NCBI GenBank assembly: GCA_012030735.1
Contig: JAAUUW010000004.1
Coordinates: 1 to 53,549, forward strand
From: Acaryochloridaceae cyanobacterium SU_2_1
GTDB taxonomy: Bacteria > Cyanobacteriota > Cyanobacteriia > Thermosynechococcales > Thermosynechococcaceae
Direction: 5' to 3'
DNA length: 53,549 bases
The notes below the pieces were generated by a model. That model did no database searches and was not told the origin of the DNA. It saw nothing but the letters and a program-made list of their open reading frames with translations. Position numbers and translations under genes: made by a program. Below are positions 29,431 through 38,479 of this stretch, one piece after another (position 1 is the first letter of the stretch; each line of letters opens with the position of its first letter).

Positions 29431-30247
29431 CTGAATTATTTGCGGCGCGTCATTCTGCAAACTCCCGAGAGTATCGAAATAGACCTGGCCTTGGCAGGTA
29501 TTGGGAGTCGAGCCTTGGCCTGGGTGGTGGATCAAATCCTGCTGGCGATCGCACTTTCTTTCTTCTGGTTCTTTGGCGCAGTACTGTATCTATATGTAAT
29601 TTTGCCGCTGGCAACCGTTGCCTTCAATGGTCTTAACATTGAGCGTTTAAATCAATGGACCTTTTGCGATCTCATCCCTTTTGCAATATGCGCTCTCCAA
29701 CGGCTATTACATTGCCTTTGAAACTCTAAAACAGGGACAAACCCCTGGTAAGCGGTTTGCCAACATTCGCGTTGTTCGAGATTCGGGTCAACCTGTTGGC
29801 CTCAAGGAAAGTAGTTTGCGCAGCTTGATCGGCCCCATTGATCTAGTTGTTTTCTTGATTGGGGCTGTGCTGATAACCTTCACGGCCTCAGAAAAGCGTC
29901 TGGGGGATTTACTAGCCGGTACGCTCGTGATCCAAGATCAGCAGCAAGGTAGTCGGTCTGCCTCTAGACCCTTGAATCTATCTGAATATTCTGCTCGCCT
30001 TGCCCTAACCTTAATCTCAGAAGTTAACCTCAAGGTCTTGACTGCCGATCAATTTCTGACTTTACGAGATTATTTAGGCTATCGATCTCAATTAACACCG
30101 TCGATGCAAACTCAAGTCACCACTAAATTGGCGACCCAATTGCGTCGAGTCTTGCACTCAGACAAGGGGGCATCAGCTCTAGATATTGATGATCTTGCCT
30201 TATTAGAGGCCACCTACATCGCTTGCCAGAAAACCCATTATGCCTAA
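29431..30247 (+). CDS. RDD-family membrane protein, one frameshift; start approximate
   Basis: The segment starts near NPLNYLRRVILQTPESIEIDL, which looks like an RDD protein N-terminus. The RDD signature LAGIGSRALAWVVDQILLAIAL lies in the first helix. After a frame change between about 29645 and 29690 it continues as QYALSNGYYIAFETLKQGQTPGKRFANIRVV and the third helix. A soluble C-terminal tail of about 110 residues follows. RDD proteins are three-helix membrane proteins, some with Na+/H+ exchange activity. It shares a frame with the upstream membrane protein. ndhS is convergent, ten bases after the stop. Confidence 0.7.
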
Positions 30248-30256
30248 ACCAATGGA

Positions 30257-30439
30257 CTATTTCTTGCCTCGGCTCACAGCTTCCAATTCTGGCAACTGAA
30301 AGCTGACAATTTTGGTCCAGTTGCCGCCAGAAAAAATCACAGCAGCTTTTCCATCCACGACCCGCTGGACTTGCCCTTCAAATCCGTAGTAGGTATCCCC
30401 AGCATTCACAACGCGCACGGCTGAACCTGGCAAAATCAT
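30257..30439 (-). CDS. ndhS: NDH-1 complex subunit S
   Basis: From the ATG at 30439 the 60-residue protein reads [40 protein letters not shown] and a Leu/Glu tail. This SH3-like fold is NdhS (DUF3252, CRR31 in plants), which forms part of the ferredoxin-docking site of the photosynthetic NDH-1 complex in cyclic electron flow. The frame is open to 30532, but the extra 31 residues are not family sequence. Convergent with the RDD gene. Confidence 0.88.
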   Translation of the reverse strand: MILPGSAVRVVNAGDTYYGFEGQVQRVVDGKAAVIFSGGNWTKIVSFQLPELEAVSRGKK

Positions 30440-30554
30440 GGTATTTGTCCTTTTAGATTGGCTAATAACGACATCAGACTCGCTCTTATCATAATCGACC
30501 AGCCCAGAACATAGTGCATTAAAACAGTCCAAGGACTAGCTGGCCCCCTAGCGA

Positions 30555-31010
30555 TTAGACCGGACGAATGGGGTAAGGGATGGAGATATGATTGCGATCG
30601 CAAGCCTGCTTGAGGGCCATAGCCGCCTGAGTTTGAATCCGTCGGGTCTCGACCCTTTGAGGCGCTCTCCAATAGCGAACCACTCCATCAATAGCGCTAT
30701 CGCCACAGCCAGACACTTCAACCTTAGGCTCCGGATCAGGATAAATGCCCTCAATCTCTTGGATTGCCCTCACTAAAGTTTCCCTAGCCATGGGCAAGGG
30801 TGTATTGTAATCTACCCCAATCGCCCAATCAGTCACTGGTTGAGGTCTACCGGTCAAAACCTGAACAGGGCTGGTGAATACAATAGTATTGGGCATCACA
30901 ACTAGCTCGCCTGCGTAGGTGCGAATCTGAGTTGACCTCAAGCAATACTCTCCACTGTTCCCTCAAAGCCGTCCACAATAATCTGGTGAGGGTAAAGGGT
31001 TTCAACAGCA
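30555..31010 (-). pseudogene. MscS channel C-terminal fragment, 5'-truncated and frameshifted
   Basis: The part reading YPHQIIVDGFEGTVESIA, then RSTQIRTYAGELVVMPN and SIPYPIRPV, is the beta-domain and cytoplasmic domain of an MscS channel. One base is missing at 30940-30941 (plus-strand AA, expected AAA). The transmembrane helices are missing: the recognisable homology begins right after the stop of the alkyltransferase-like gene at 31026. Without pore helices it cannot make a channel. It is a remnant, or the assembly has lost DNA at this junction. Confidence 0.7.
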
Positions 31011-31025
31011 AAGCTAAGGGCCAAT

Positions 31026-31412
31026 CTACACTCCCTTAGCCATGAGGCCTTCAACTAGGGGGGGATGCCAACGGTATTGATGCAGATTGATCTGACCCTT
31101 GTGATTAAAGATTACCTGTTCTTGCTCTAGCAACAGCCGCTGTAAGTCATCGCTGCCTTGGCGTTGGGGTGACTCAGAAATCATCCCTTTGGCATTCAGA
31201 ACGCGATGCCAAGGTATATCGGTATGGGTATCAACCCGATATAGGGCATACCCCACTTGGCGAGCATGACCCTCTCGACCTAGCAAACTAGCGATTTGGC
31301 CATAGGTTGCAACTTTACCCCTAGGAATCTCCCGCACTAGGGCATAAATCTGTTCATAGAAAAGGGCTTGAGTTTTGGTCTTTTCCTTGGTGGTTGCCCT
31401 ATGGTTTGCCAT
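31026..31412 (-). CDS. Alkyltransferase-like (ATL) protein, MGMT family
   Basis: The 128-residue protein has the Ogt/MGMT DNA-binding fold: IYALVREIPRGKVATYGQIASLLG and RQVGYALYR. The alkyl-acceptor motif PCHRV is replaced by PWHRV (IPWHRVLNAKG). A Trp in place of the acceptor Cys defines ATL proteins such as fission yeast Atl1 and E. coli YbaZ. These bind O6-alkylguanine and hand the lesion to nucleotide excision repair without removing the alkyl group. The gene starts seven bases after the thioesterase stop on the same strand. Confidence 0.92.
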   Translation of the reverse strand: MANHRATTKEKTKTQALFYEQIYALVREIPRGKVATYGQIASLLGREGHARQVGYALYRVDTHTDIPWHRVLNAKGMISESPQRQGSDDLQRLLLEQEQVIFNHKGQINLHQYRWHPPLVEGLMAKGV

Positions 31413-31419
31413 CGAATCA

Positions 31420-31869
31420 TCACCCTCGGCGCTCGGAGGCTAAGAGTTTTGTGAGGGCTGATTGCAAAGGTTCAGGGTATTGCCGGAGGATGCGGCCTGT
31501 GGCCAGCTTGACTGGCACTAAGGTCACCTGCCCCAAAATATAGGGTTTGGGGTGATGTTCACAATAAATATGTTGATCGCAACAGATCTGCACCTGGGTT
31601 AAGGATGCAATCCGAGTTTTAACAGTACCCACCTCTCCCATCTTGATGGCTTGCCGATACCGCAGCGATAAATTAATCACGGGCAGCTCACAACCCAGCT
31701 TGACTAAGTCAGCATAGTTCAGGCCCACATCTCGAAACATCTTAATCCGAGCTTCCTCCATCCAGACCAGGTAGGATCCATGCCAGACGACCCCAGCATA
31801 ATCAGTATGATGGGGGTGCACTCGCACCGGATAGTCAAACCATGGAGAGGGCTGATGGGTCAAACTCAT
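31420..31869 (-). CDS. Hotdog-fold acyl-CoA thioesterase (YbgC/DHNA-CoA thioesterase-like)
   Basis: The 149-residue protein has the 4HBT hotdog signature VHPHHTDYAGVVWHGSYLVWMEEARI. The Asp of HTDYAG is the likely catalytic residue. VINLSLRYRQAIKMGE and LTQVQICCDQHIY follow. In cyanobacteria such proteins often hydrolyse 1,4-dihydroxy-2-naphthoyl-CoA in phylloquinone synthesis; the substrate here is inferred only from that family knowledge. It sits in the minus-strand run upstream of the ATL gene, seven bases away. Confidence 0.87.
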   Translation of the reverse strand: MSLTHQPSPWFDYPVRVHPHHTDYAGVVWHGSYLVWMEEARIKMFRDVGLNYADLVKLGCELPVINLSLRYRQAIKMGEVGTVKTRIASLTQVQICCDQHIYCEHHPKPYILGQVTLVPVKLATGRILRQYPEPLQSALTKLLASERRG

Positions 31870-31911
31870 GGCTAGGAAAGGAAAGGGCTAGCTTACCTCA
31901 CCCACGATACC

Positions 31912-32211
31912 TTACTCTTGGACAGGGGTGGCATCCACGTCCACAGTCTTTGTGTCGAGGGGATGATCGACGCTCGGAGTTTTGACTTGCCGCTGTTGAT
32001 ACCCTTCGATGAAGATGCGGGAGAGTTCAGCCACCAAGAGAGTTAATAGCGCTACATCATCAATTTGACCCAAGATTGGGAAGAAATCGGGTGAAATGTC
32101 GAAGGGGCTAAAGAGATAGGTCATCGTGCCCGCGACTATCCACCAACGATATTTGGGGTTGCGTAGACTGTCGCGATACCAATCGTAGATTGCTTTGATT
32201 GAAAAGTTCAT
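31912..32211 (-). CDS. YkvA/DUF1232 family small membrane protein
   Basis: The 99-residue protein has the DUF1232 core NPKYRWWIVAGTMTYLFSPFDISPDFFPILGQIDDVALLTLLV. The conserved SPxDlxPDfiPxxGxlDD pattern joins two membrane-associated helices. A polar tail follows. The family is widespread and has no firm function. Start ATG 32211 gives MNFSIKAIYDWYRDSL. Confidence 0.9.
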   Translation of the reverse strand: MNFSIKAIYDWYRDSLRNPKYRWWIVAGTMTYLFSPFDISPDFFPILGQIDDVALLTLLVAELSRIFIEGYQQRQVKTPSVDHPLDTKTVDVDATPVQE

Positions 32212-32330
32212 AGTTTGACTCTCCTAAACACCTTTTATTGTCTCAGGCCGAGGCAGAAAGGTTTGGTGCGGATTTCCGTCGCCTGAGGTTAGGAGAAACG
32301 CATATTTAACGCCACTGGATGTGCTAGCCA

Positions 32331-32840
32331 CTAGAGCACCCGGTGCTCTAGCTCTAAAGCCCCAAGATGCTTAGTATAAATGCGATCGCACCGTTGCGTT
32401 TCCACCCCTGTTGCTGGCTCATAGCCGCTGCCTTCATAAAGATAGACAGCGGCTTGAAGAACCGTCGCTGTTTCAATCCAAATTTGCTGATAGCCCTGTT
32501 GAGCAACTGCCGCCTCCAATTGCTGCAACAACCACCGGCCCAGCCCTTGGCCCCGCACCTGGGGTAATAAGTACATTTTACGAATTTCCACCGCCCCTTC
32601 TCCCCGGGCGACCGGGTAATAGGCAGCGGTGCCCACCAAGGTATCTGCCTGCTCCACCACCCAAAATTCACCCCCTATCTGCTCGTAAGCAGTCTCTACC
32701 TCGAGAACATCTCGATCAGCAGCCTGGGGTTCCCAAGCCAGCCCATACTCTTGCAAGACCTGCTGGATCACCCCAGCGGCTTGATCCCGATCTTGGGGTT
32801 GCCAATTGCGAATCCGCAATGCTCGCCATCTTTTGTCCAT
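32331..32840 (-). CDS. GNAT-family N-acetyltransferase
   Basis: The 169-residue protein has the GNAT fold: a first motif LRIRNWQPQDRDQAAGVI, the acetyl-CoA loop YLLPQVRGQGLGRWLLQQLE, and the C-terminal AAVYLYEGSGYEPATG. No substrate can be assigned. The ATG at 32840 overlaps the miaE stop by one base, so the two are translationally coupled. Confidence 0.9.
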   Translation of the reverse strand: MDKRWRALRIRNWQPQDRDQAAGVIQQVLQEYGLAWEPQAADRDVLEVETAYEQIGGEFWVVEQADTLVGTAAYYPVARGEGAVEIRKMYLLPQVRGQGLGRWLLQQLEAAVAQQGYQQIWIETATVLQAAVYLYEGSGYEPATGVETQRCDRIYTKHLGALELEHRVL

Positions 32841-33526
32841 TAGCTATGGATACGGGGTTCGGGGTGTAAAGTTGCCAAGATTTCACTTTCAACGCTCGCG
32901 AGTTCCAGCAGACGTTGGTTGATTTGGGTCAGGTCAAAGTAAGTGGTGGCGAGCAACCAATAGATTCCATAATGACGGGCTTCTGAGGCCATTAAACCGC
33001 GATAAAACTGTCCTAATTCCAGATCAGGCAGATGCTGGGCGAGTAGCCCTAAGCGTTCGTGGCTTCGAGCTTCAATTAAACCGCAGACTAGCAGCATATC
33101 TAAGAGACGCTCTGGCTCTTGGCGACGAATTTGGCCATTCAGTTTAGCCCCATAAGGAGGGGCTGCCAAGGGCGCTAGGTCAATGCCCCGTCGGTCTAAC
33201 CACTGATTGACTTGCTCAAAATGCTCTAATTCTTCCTTTGCGATCGCCGTTAAGCTGCGCACCAATTTAGCATAGGCAGGATAGCGAAACATCAAATTGA
33301 TCGCCACCCCCGCCGCCTTCCGCTCGCAGTGAGAATGGTCTAACAAAATGATGTCTAAATTCTCCAGAGCTTGCTCTAGCCAAGCAGAGCGAGTGGGCTG
33401 GAGCAAAAATTTAATCTTGGGTAAGGTCTCCTCAACATTGTCCTCAGCCCTTACGGAGACTTGGACTAGACCCTCAGGGTCAGATTGAGCACGCTTATCC
33501 CCGGATAGACTGACATCAATTTCCAT
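32840..33526 (-). CDS. miaE: tRNA-(ms2io6A)-hydroxylase-like diiron protein
   Basis: From the ATG at 33526 it has 228 residues. Diiron ferritin-like ligands are in LDHSHCERKAAG, IAKEELEHFEQV, CGLIEARSHERLG and MASEARHYGIYW. These match MiaE, which hydroxylates the isopentenyl group of 2-methylthio-N6-isopentenyladenosine at tRNA position 37. The N-terminal 40 residues before LPKIKFLLQPT are extra and polar. The frame is open to 33541. It follows mrp by only a few bases on the same strand. Confidence 0.92.
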   Translation of the reverse strand: MEIDVSLSGDKRAQSDPEGLVQVSVRAEDNVEETLPKIKFLLQPTRSAWLEQALENLDIILLDHSHCERKAAGVAINLMFRYPAYAKLVRSLTAIAKEELEHFEQVNQWLDRRGIDLAPLAAPPYGAKLNGQIRRQEPERLLDMLLVCGLIEARSHERLGLLAQHLPDLELGQFYRGLMASEARHYGIYWLLATTYFDLTQINQRLLELASVESEILATLHPEPRIHS

Positions 33527-33544
33527 AGCCAAAGGTACCAAGGG

Positions 33545-34621
33545 TCAAGTCAGGGCCGCAACAGAGACCTTCGCGGCCACATTTGTGGCAATGGCTTGTA
33601 AGGCAATTGCAGACTGAGAGGTTGGATCACTGATCACAATCGGCTGGCCGCGATCGCCCCCCTCCCGCACAGGAATTTCTAGGGGCACAGAGCCGATCAA
33701 AGGCACCCCCAATTCTTGGGCAATTTTGGCTCCACCGCCCGAGCCAAAAATATCGTATTGCATCTCTGGCCGATCGGGTGGAATAAAGTAACTCATATTT
33801 TCCACAACCCCCAAAATTGATACTCCCAACTGCTGAAACATCCGCAACCCTTTGCGAGCATCCAACAGCGCCACTGTTTGAGGAGTGCTCACAATCACAA
33901 CCCCAGCCATGGGCACAGCTTGGGCAAGGGTCAATTGCGCATCGCCAGTGCCAGGCGGTAAATCCACAATCAGATAATCCAAAGACCCCCAATCGACTTG
34001 ATAAAGAAACTGGCGGATAATGCCATTGAGCATTGGACCCCGCCAAATCACCGGTTGATCTGGATCAATTAAGAAGCCCATCGAAACCAACTTTACCCCT
34101 TGGCCGATGGCAGGTTCCATGACATCCCCCTGCGCCTCTTTGCGAACTTCCACCACAGCCTGTTCGATGCCCAGCATGGTGGGCACATTCGGACCATAAA
34201 TATCTGCATCAATCATGCCCACGCTAGCGCCAGCCTGCGCTAAAGCCACAGCAATATTGACCGCTACCGTGGTTTTGCCCACCCCACCCTTACCACTAGA
34301 AACAGCAATAATATTCTTAACGCCAGGGACTGAGGTACGGTCTGGGACACTCTTTTGTTGTGGGGTTTCGGCGGTGACTTCGACGTCTACCTGATCAATA
34401 CCGGGCAATGTCTGTACAGCTTTCTTGCAATCATCGACAATCATTTCCCGCAGAGGGCAAGCCGGCGTTGTTAAGACTAAGGTGAATTTTGCCAAGCCTC
34501 CCTGAACTTCAACATTGCGAATCATGTTTAGATCCACAAGGCTCTTTTGCAGTTCGGGGTCTTGGACAGGTCGTAAGACTTCTAGAATTTGTGCGGCAGT
34601 GGGAGTTAGGGTATTAGGCAT
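33545..34621 (-). CDS. Mrp/ApbC/NBP35-type iron-sulfur cluster carrier P-loop ATPase
   Basis: From the ATG at 34621 the 358-residue protein has an N-terminal MIP18/DUF59 domain (LEVLRPVQDPELQKSLVDLNMI and TTPACPLRE). A MinD-like ATPase follows. The deviant Walker A is SSGKGGVGKTT. Other motifs are MIDADIYGPNVPTMLG, VDLPPGTGDAQLT and VENMSYF. Mrp proteins carry and deliver [4Fe-4S] clusters. The terminal CxxC seen in some members is missing, so cluster ligands are uncertain. The gene leads a run with miaE and the GNAT. Confidence 0.93.
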   Translation of the reverse strand: MPNTLTPTAAQILEVLRPVQDPELQKSLVDLNMIRNVEVQGGLAKFTLVLTTPACPLREMIVDDCKKAVQTLPGIDQVDVEVTAETPQQKSVPDRTSVPGVKNIIAVSSGKGGVGKTTVAVNIAVALAQAGASVGMIDADIYGPNVPTMLGIEQAVVEVRKEAQGDVMEPAIGQGVKLVSMGFLIDPDQPVIWRGPMLNGIIRQFLYQVDWGSLDYLIVDLPPGTGDAQLTLAQAVPMAGVVIVSTPQTVALLDARKGLRMFQQLGVSILGVVENMSYFIPPDRPEMQYDIFGSGGGAKIAQELGVPLIGSVPLEIPVREGGDRGQPIVISDPTSQSAIALQAIATNVAAKVSVAALT

Positions 34622-34703
34622 AGTCTTCTCAGGAAGCAATGGGTCTTCCTTAGCACTGTACCAAGATTTGAAGATCCTAAGGCTTGTCCATTGATCCGAG
34701 ATC

Positions 34704-35234
34704 TTAAAAGTCGAGACAGGTCTTTTTGCGAGGTGGCAAGCAGCCAGGAACGCCTTGCAGCCCCTCTTGCTCAGCGGCCTCTGCTAAGCGTTGGGCAACC
34801 TTAGCAGCATGTCCTTTGATCATTGACCAGACCAAGGGCGATAACCAGCCCCGCATCATCACAGAATAGGACACCGAGGTGCCACAGATTCTCGATTCTA
34901 GGCGATAGGTGACCCGTTCTTCCACACCGGGTAAGGCACAGATGCGAAAGCTAACCAATTCACCGGGCTTGACATGTTCGACAAAAACGCGAAAGGGCAA
35001 GGGCACCATGCGACTGACGGCCTGATAGATCAAGCCTGGCTTGGGTACTAAGCCATAGGGCACATTAGTACTGGTGATCAGAGGATGCCAGGAAACATCG
35101 GCTAGATTCACAACTTTGCGCCAAAGAGAGTCAACCGAGGCGGAACTGACCGTTTCGTAATGTTTAACCAGTGACCACCCTAAGGGTTGCCGATCCTGCC
35201 AGAGCCTCGATTGAAATAACCATTGGGGGATCAC
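34704..35234 (-). CDS. SRPBCC (START-like) family protein
   Basis: The 176-residue protein matches the polyketide-cyclase/START-like fold: WSLVKHYETVSSASVDSLWRKVVN, SWHPLITSTN, PLPFRVFVEHVKPGELVSF, and a C-terminal helix AKVAQRLAEAAEQEG. Family members bind hydrophobic ligands; no ligand can be named. A Cys-containing tail (GVPGCLPPRKKTCLDF) is unusual. It lies upstream of mrp on the same strand with about 80 bp between. Confidence 0.8.
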   Translation of the reverse strand: MIPQWLFQSRLWQDRQPLGWSLVKHYETVSSASVDSLWRKVVNLADVSWHPLITSTNVPYGLVPKPGLIYQAVSRMVPLPFRVFVEHVKPGELVSFRICALPGVEERVTYRLESRICGTSVSYSVMMRGWLSPLVWSMIKGHAAKVAQRLAEAAEQEGLQGVPGCLPPRKKTCLDF

Positions 35235-35551
35235 AACAGCTCTCCTAAGATGATTTTGAACTGAGATTCTGGGTGCAATACTGAGGGTTATTAGTCAATG
35301 GATTGCGGATCAAGGGTTTTTAAACTTAAGGTTTAGGATAGTTGGCTATACAGATCCAAACTATCTAAGCCCATCCTATCGGCATTTGAGTTTAGTGGCT
35401 AGCTCTGATCGATGGGCTAGATTTGGGCTCTGCTTTCAAGGCTGGGGGAAACTTAATGAATAAGTATTCTGTCTGTACCTGTTTTCAAAAACTTGCTCTC
35501 AGTAAGGCTTTATCCTATATCCTGGTCCCTTGACTGAGGAGGGGAATCCCG
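35235..35551. promoter_or_regulatory. Divergent region between the SRPBCC gene and rsmI
   Basis: About 317 bp without a gene. GATAGTTGG (35337-35345) and CCAAACTATC (35356-35365) form an inverted repeat with one bulged base. A possible rsmI promoter is TTGCTC and TATCCT near 35490-35520. GAGGAGGGGA about 12 bases before the GTG start is a strong ribosome-binding site. Confidence 0.4.
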
Positions 35552-36439
35552 GTGACACATTCGAATTTTGGCCTGCTCTATATTGTGGGGACCCCCATTG
35601 GTAATTTAGAAGATATCAGTGTGCGGGCCATCGGTATTTTGCAAAGGGTGCATCTGATTGCGGCGGAAGATACCCGCCATACGGGTAAGTTGCTGCATCA
35701 TTTCCAGATTGCCACCCCTCAGATTAGCTATCATCAGCACAATATCCATACTCGTACGCCTGAGTTAATCAATCGCCTCCAGCAGGGCCAAGATCTTGCC
35801 TTGGTGAGTGATGCTGGGACGCCTGGAATTTCTGATCCGGGGATGGAGTTGGTGCAAGCCTGTGTGCAGGCTGGCATTACGGTGGTGCCGATTCCTGGGG
35901 CAAATGCGGCGATCGCAGCCCTAATCGCCTCAGGTTTAGACTGCGATCGCTTTTGTTTTGAAGGATTTTTACCCCTTAAGGGACAAGCTCGTCAACAGCG
36001 TCTGGCTCAGATGGCAGAGGAAACCCGCACCATCATCTTCTATGAAGCACCCCATCGATTGCGACAAACCTTAACAGACTTGACCCATTACCTGGATAGT
36101 CAACGGCAAATTGTCCTAGCCCGTGAACTGACAAAACGGTATGAAGAAATTTGGCGGGGGTCAGTGGCGGCTGCGATCGCACTCTATCAAACTCAAACCC
36201 CCAAGGGAGAATTTACCCTAGTTTTAGCAGGCCACAGCCCCCTTGCGGAACAACCCTCCGCCATCCAATTACAACAAGCTCTCCAAACCCTCATTCAGCA
36301 GGGATATTCCCTTTCCCAAGCCAGTCGAGAAGTGGCAGCAGCCCAAGCCGTCTCTCGCCGCCAAGTCTATCAATTGGCCCTCGAACTCAAGGCCCTCGAG
36401 TCCTCCCCTCCAGAGGCGCATGATCTTTCCTCCTACTGA
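35552..36439 (+). CDS. rsmI: 16S rRNA (cytidine-2'-O)-methyltransferase
   Basis: This 295-residue member of the tetrapyrrole-methylase fold has LYIVGTPIGNLEDISVRAIGIL, AAEDTRHTGKLLHHF, LVSDAGTPGISDPG, PIPGANAAIAALIASGL, EGFLPLKG, FYEAPHRL and LARELTKRYEEIWRG, all diagnostic of RsmI. It methylates the ribose of C1402 in 16S rRNA. The start is GTG at 35552 behind a strong AG-rich ribosome-binding site. It is convergent with moaA, 25 bases away. Confidence 0.96.
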   Translation: MTHSNFGLLYIVGTPIGNLEDISVRAIGILQRVHLIAAEDTRHTGKLLHHFQIATPQISYHQHNIHTRTPELINRLQQGQDLALVSDAGTPGISDPGMELVQACVQAGITVVPIPGANAAIAALIASGLDCDRFCFEGFLPLKGQARQQRLAQMAEETRTIIFYEAPHRLRQTLTDLTHYLDSQRQIVLARELTKRYEEIWRGSVAAAIALYQTQTPKGEFTLVLAGHSPLAEQPSAIQLQQALQTLIQQGYSLSQASREVAAAQAVSRRQVYQLALELKALESSPPEAHDLSSY

Positions 36440-36464
36440 CCCCAGGCCATCGCCATTGATCCCG

Positions 36465-37459
36465 TCATCCTCCAATTTGAGACATGGTGCGGCTATAGCC
36501 TTGCTCCCTTGCCCCCGACTGCCGTTCTTGATAATTGATCTCCGGCTTTAAGTGCAACAACGCCTGAACTTGCTGGCGCAATTGCGCCATTGGTTGGCCG
36601 CTCCGCAACAGGGTTCTTAGGTCTAATTGACCCGTTTCATTCAGCAGGCAGGGACGCAGCCAACCATCCGCAGATAGACGCATCCGATTACAGCGATCGC
36701 AAAAACACTCAGACATTTGGCTAATAAACCCCAAAGTCCCCTGAGCACCAGGAATTTGAAAGACATCCGCAGGACCATTACCCTGCACATAACCTGCCTC
36801 TAAGCCCCAATGCTGACAAATGCGCGCCCGCAGCTCAGATGAAGCAACCCAGCCTCGATCAGCAAATAAATCAGCATTGCCAATCGGCATAAACTCAATA
36901 AACCGAACATGCCATTGCCGATCCAAGGTTAAGGCTGCTAAGTCCAGTACCTCCTGATCATTAACACCAGGGATCACGACCACATTGAGCTTTAAAGGAT
37001 CAAATCCAACCTGATAGGCCGCTTGAATCCCTGCCCATACCTTTGCCAAGATCTTTGTCCCTGGTGATCCTGTCCCACAATTTGCGCAAAGGTTTCGGGG
37101 CGTAAGGAATCTAGACTAATATTAAGGCGACGCAGACCAGCCCCATAGAGATCTGCAGCTTGATCAGCCAACAGAAAGCCATTGGTGGTGATCGCCAAAT
37201 CCTCAACCTCCCTTACGGATGCAATCTCGCGCACAATTTCGACAAGATCAGGGCGCAGTAAAGGTTCACCCCCCGTCAAGCGAAACCGGCTAAAACCAAG
37301 GGGAATAAACACCTGACGGATTAAAGTCATCAGCTCAGCCGCCGTCAAGATCTCAGCACGAGCTAAAAAATGCAGATCCTGAGTTTGGGGCATGCAATAT
37401 TGGCAGCGAAAATTGCAGCGATCAACCAAACTAATCCGTAGATAGTCAACTAGATTCAT
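36465..37459 (-). CDS. moaA: GTP 3',8-cyclase MoaA, one frameshift
   Basis: The N-terminal radical-SAM site is [17 protein letters not shown] (CxxxCxxC). [17 protein letters not shown] and [15 protein letters not shown] follow. After one missing base (CCC at 37059-37061 on the plus strand, expected CCCC) it continues [30 protein letters not shown]. The second cluster is [21 protein letters not shown], and the end is SQIGG, the conserved Gly-Gly tail. The enzyme starts molybdenum-cofactor synthesis from GTP. The ATG at 37459 gives the family start; the frame is open to 37525. Confidence 0.94.
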
Positions 37460-37523
37460 TGCGGCTACTAAGGATTCTTCCTCCTCACTGTAGCGCCTCT
37501 CGCTTATTCTGCTCATCCATAGC

Positions 37524-37551
37524 AAAAAGGGGCACCCATGAGGTCCCCTTT
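37524..37551 (-). terminator. Intrinsic terminator downstream of petF
   Basis: Read on the minus strand, AAAGGGG and CCCCTTT close a hairpin that ends in five T. It lies about 50 bases after the petF stop and fits a rho-independent terminator for that gene. Confidence 0.75.
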
Positions 37552-37603
37552 CTCTGATGAGTCAGCCACAGTCACCCGTGACCTATTACCTTAGAACAAA
37601 GCT

Positions 37604-37903
37604 TTAGTACAAGGCTTCTTCTTGATGAGTTTCAATTGTGCAGTCAGAGGTAGCATAGGCAACACAAGTCAGCACAAAGCCCGCTTCGATTTGTTCATCA
37701 TCCAAGAAAGATTGATCCGATTGATCAACAGTACCAGCGGTTATTTTGCCAGCGCAGGTTGAGCAAGCACCCGCACGACAGGAAAAGGGCAAATCAATTC
37801 CTTGCTCATCGGCAACGTCTAAAATATATTCGTCATCAGGACAGTCAATGGTAACGTCGAGTCCATTCTCTGCACTTACTATTTTAACTTTGTAGCTCGC
37901 CAT
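37604..37903 (-). CDS. petF: Plant-type [2Fe-2S] ferredoxin
   Basis: From the ATG at 37903 the 99-residue protein has the cluster ligands CRAGACSTC and the distal Cys in [12 protein letters not shown]. The surrounding [23 protein letters not shown] is typical of photosynthetic ferredoxin I, with the C-terminal THQEEALY. It accepts electrons from photosystem I and feeds FNR, nitrite reductase and others. The frame is open to 37972. A long upstream region (576 bp) and a dedicated terminator suggest a single-gene transcript. Confidence 0.96.
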   Translation of the reverse strand: MASYKVKIVSAENGLDVTIDCPDDEYILDVADEQGIDLPFSCRAGACSTCAGKITAGTVDQSDQSFLDDEQIEAGFVLTCVAYATSDCTIETHQEEALY

Positions 37904-38479
37904 GCAATACTCCTCGTGTAATTCAGGGAAACGGCAGTTCAAATAACCCAGGTCTAGCCTCAGAGATATCAATCCTCCAAAACCATGCTTGGGATCTACT
38001 TCTCTGATACTAAGGGAAAATTTAAGGTTTATAAAGCTTAATTCTGCTTTAGGTCAATGGGATTTGTAATCAATTCTTGCTCGAAGATCATGATTTACTT
38101 ATCTAATGTTAGCGACCTAGTCACAACCCAACGAAATTTAGACGAAGGCAATAAACCTATAATCCTTGCCTGTAAAGATGTTTAGCCGAATTATTTATTG
38201 ATATCTGGGTCTAGTCTATCTAGGCTCTCACCTCCTGAGAAATCACAAAATATATGACTAAAAACCTTTGTGTATAAGCATCACAGGATTTTTAGTCAGC
38301 AAGATTCATTAGAATTTCCTATGAATAGGCTCAGCTTATATAATTTAGGTCAGAGGCAAAATCCCAAACCTTAACCTAGAGTTGTTCAAGCCCACAGGCA
38401 AGAGCCGAACAGCGCTATGCACTGGACTAGCTCAGAAGTTTAGCCCAGCCCCAGGGAGAGAGAATAGACCCCTAGCTAA
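37904..38479. promoter_or_regulatory. Long upstream region of petF with inverted repeat
   Basis: About 576 bp between the pth stop and the petF start. No gene recognised. TGACTAAAAA (38254-38263) and TTTTTAGTCA (38288-38297) form a perfect 10-bp inverted repeat with 24 bases between, itself flanked inside by CC and GG. It could be a bidirectional terminator after pth or a regulatory site for petF. Confidence 0.5.
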
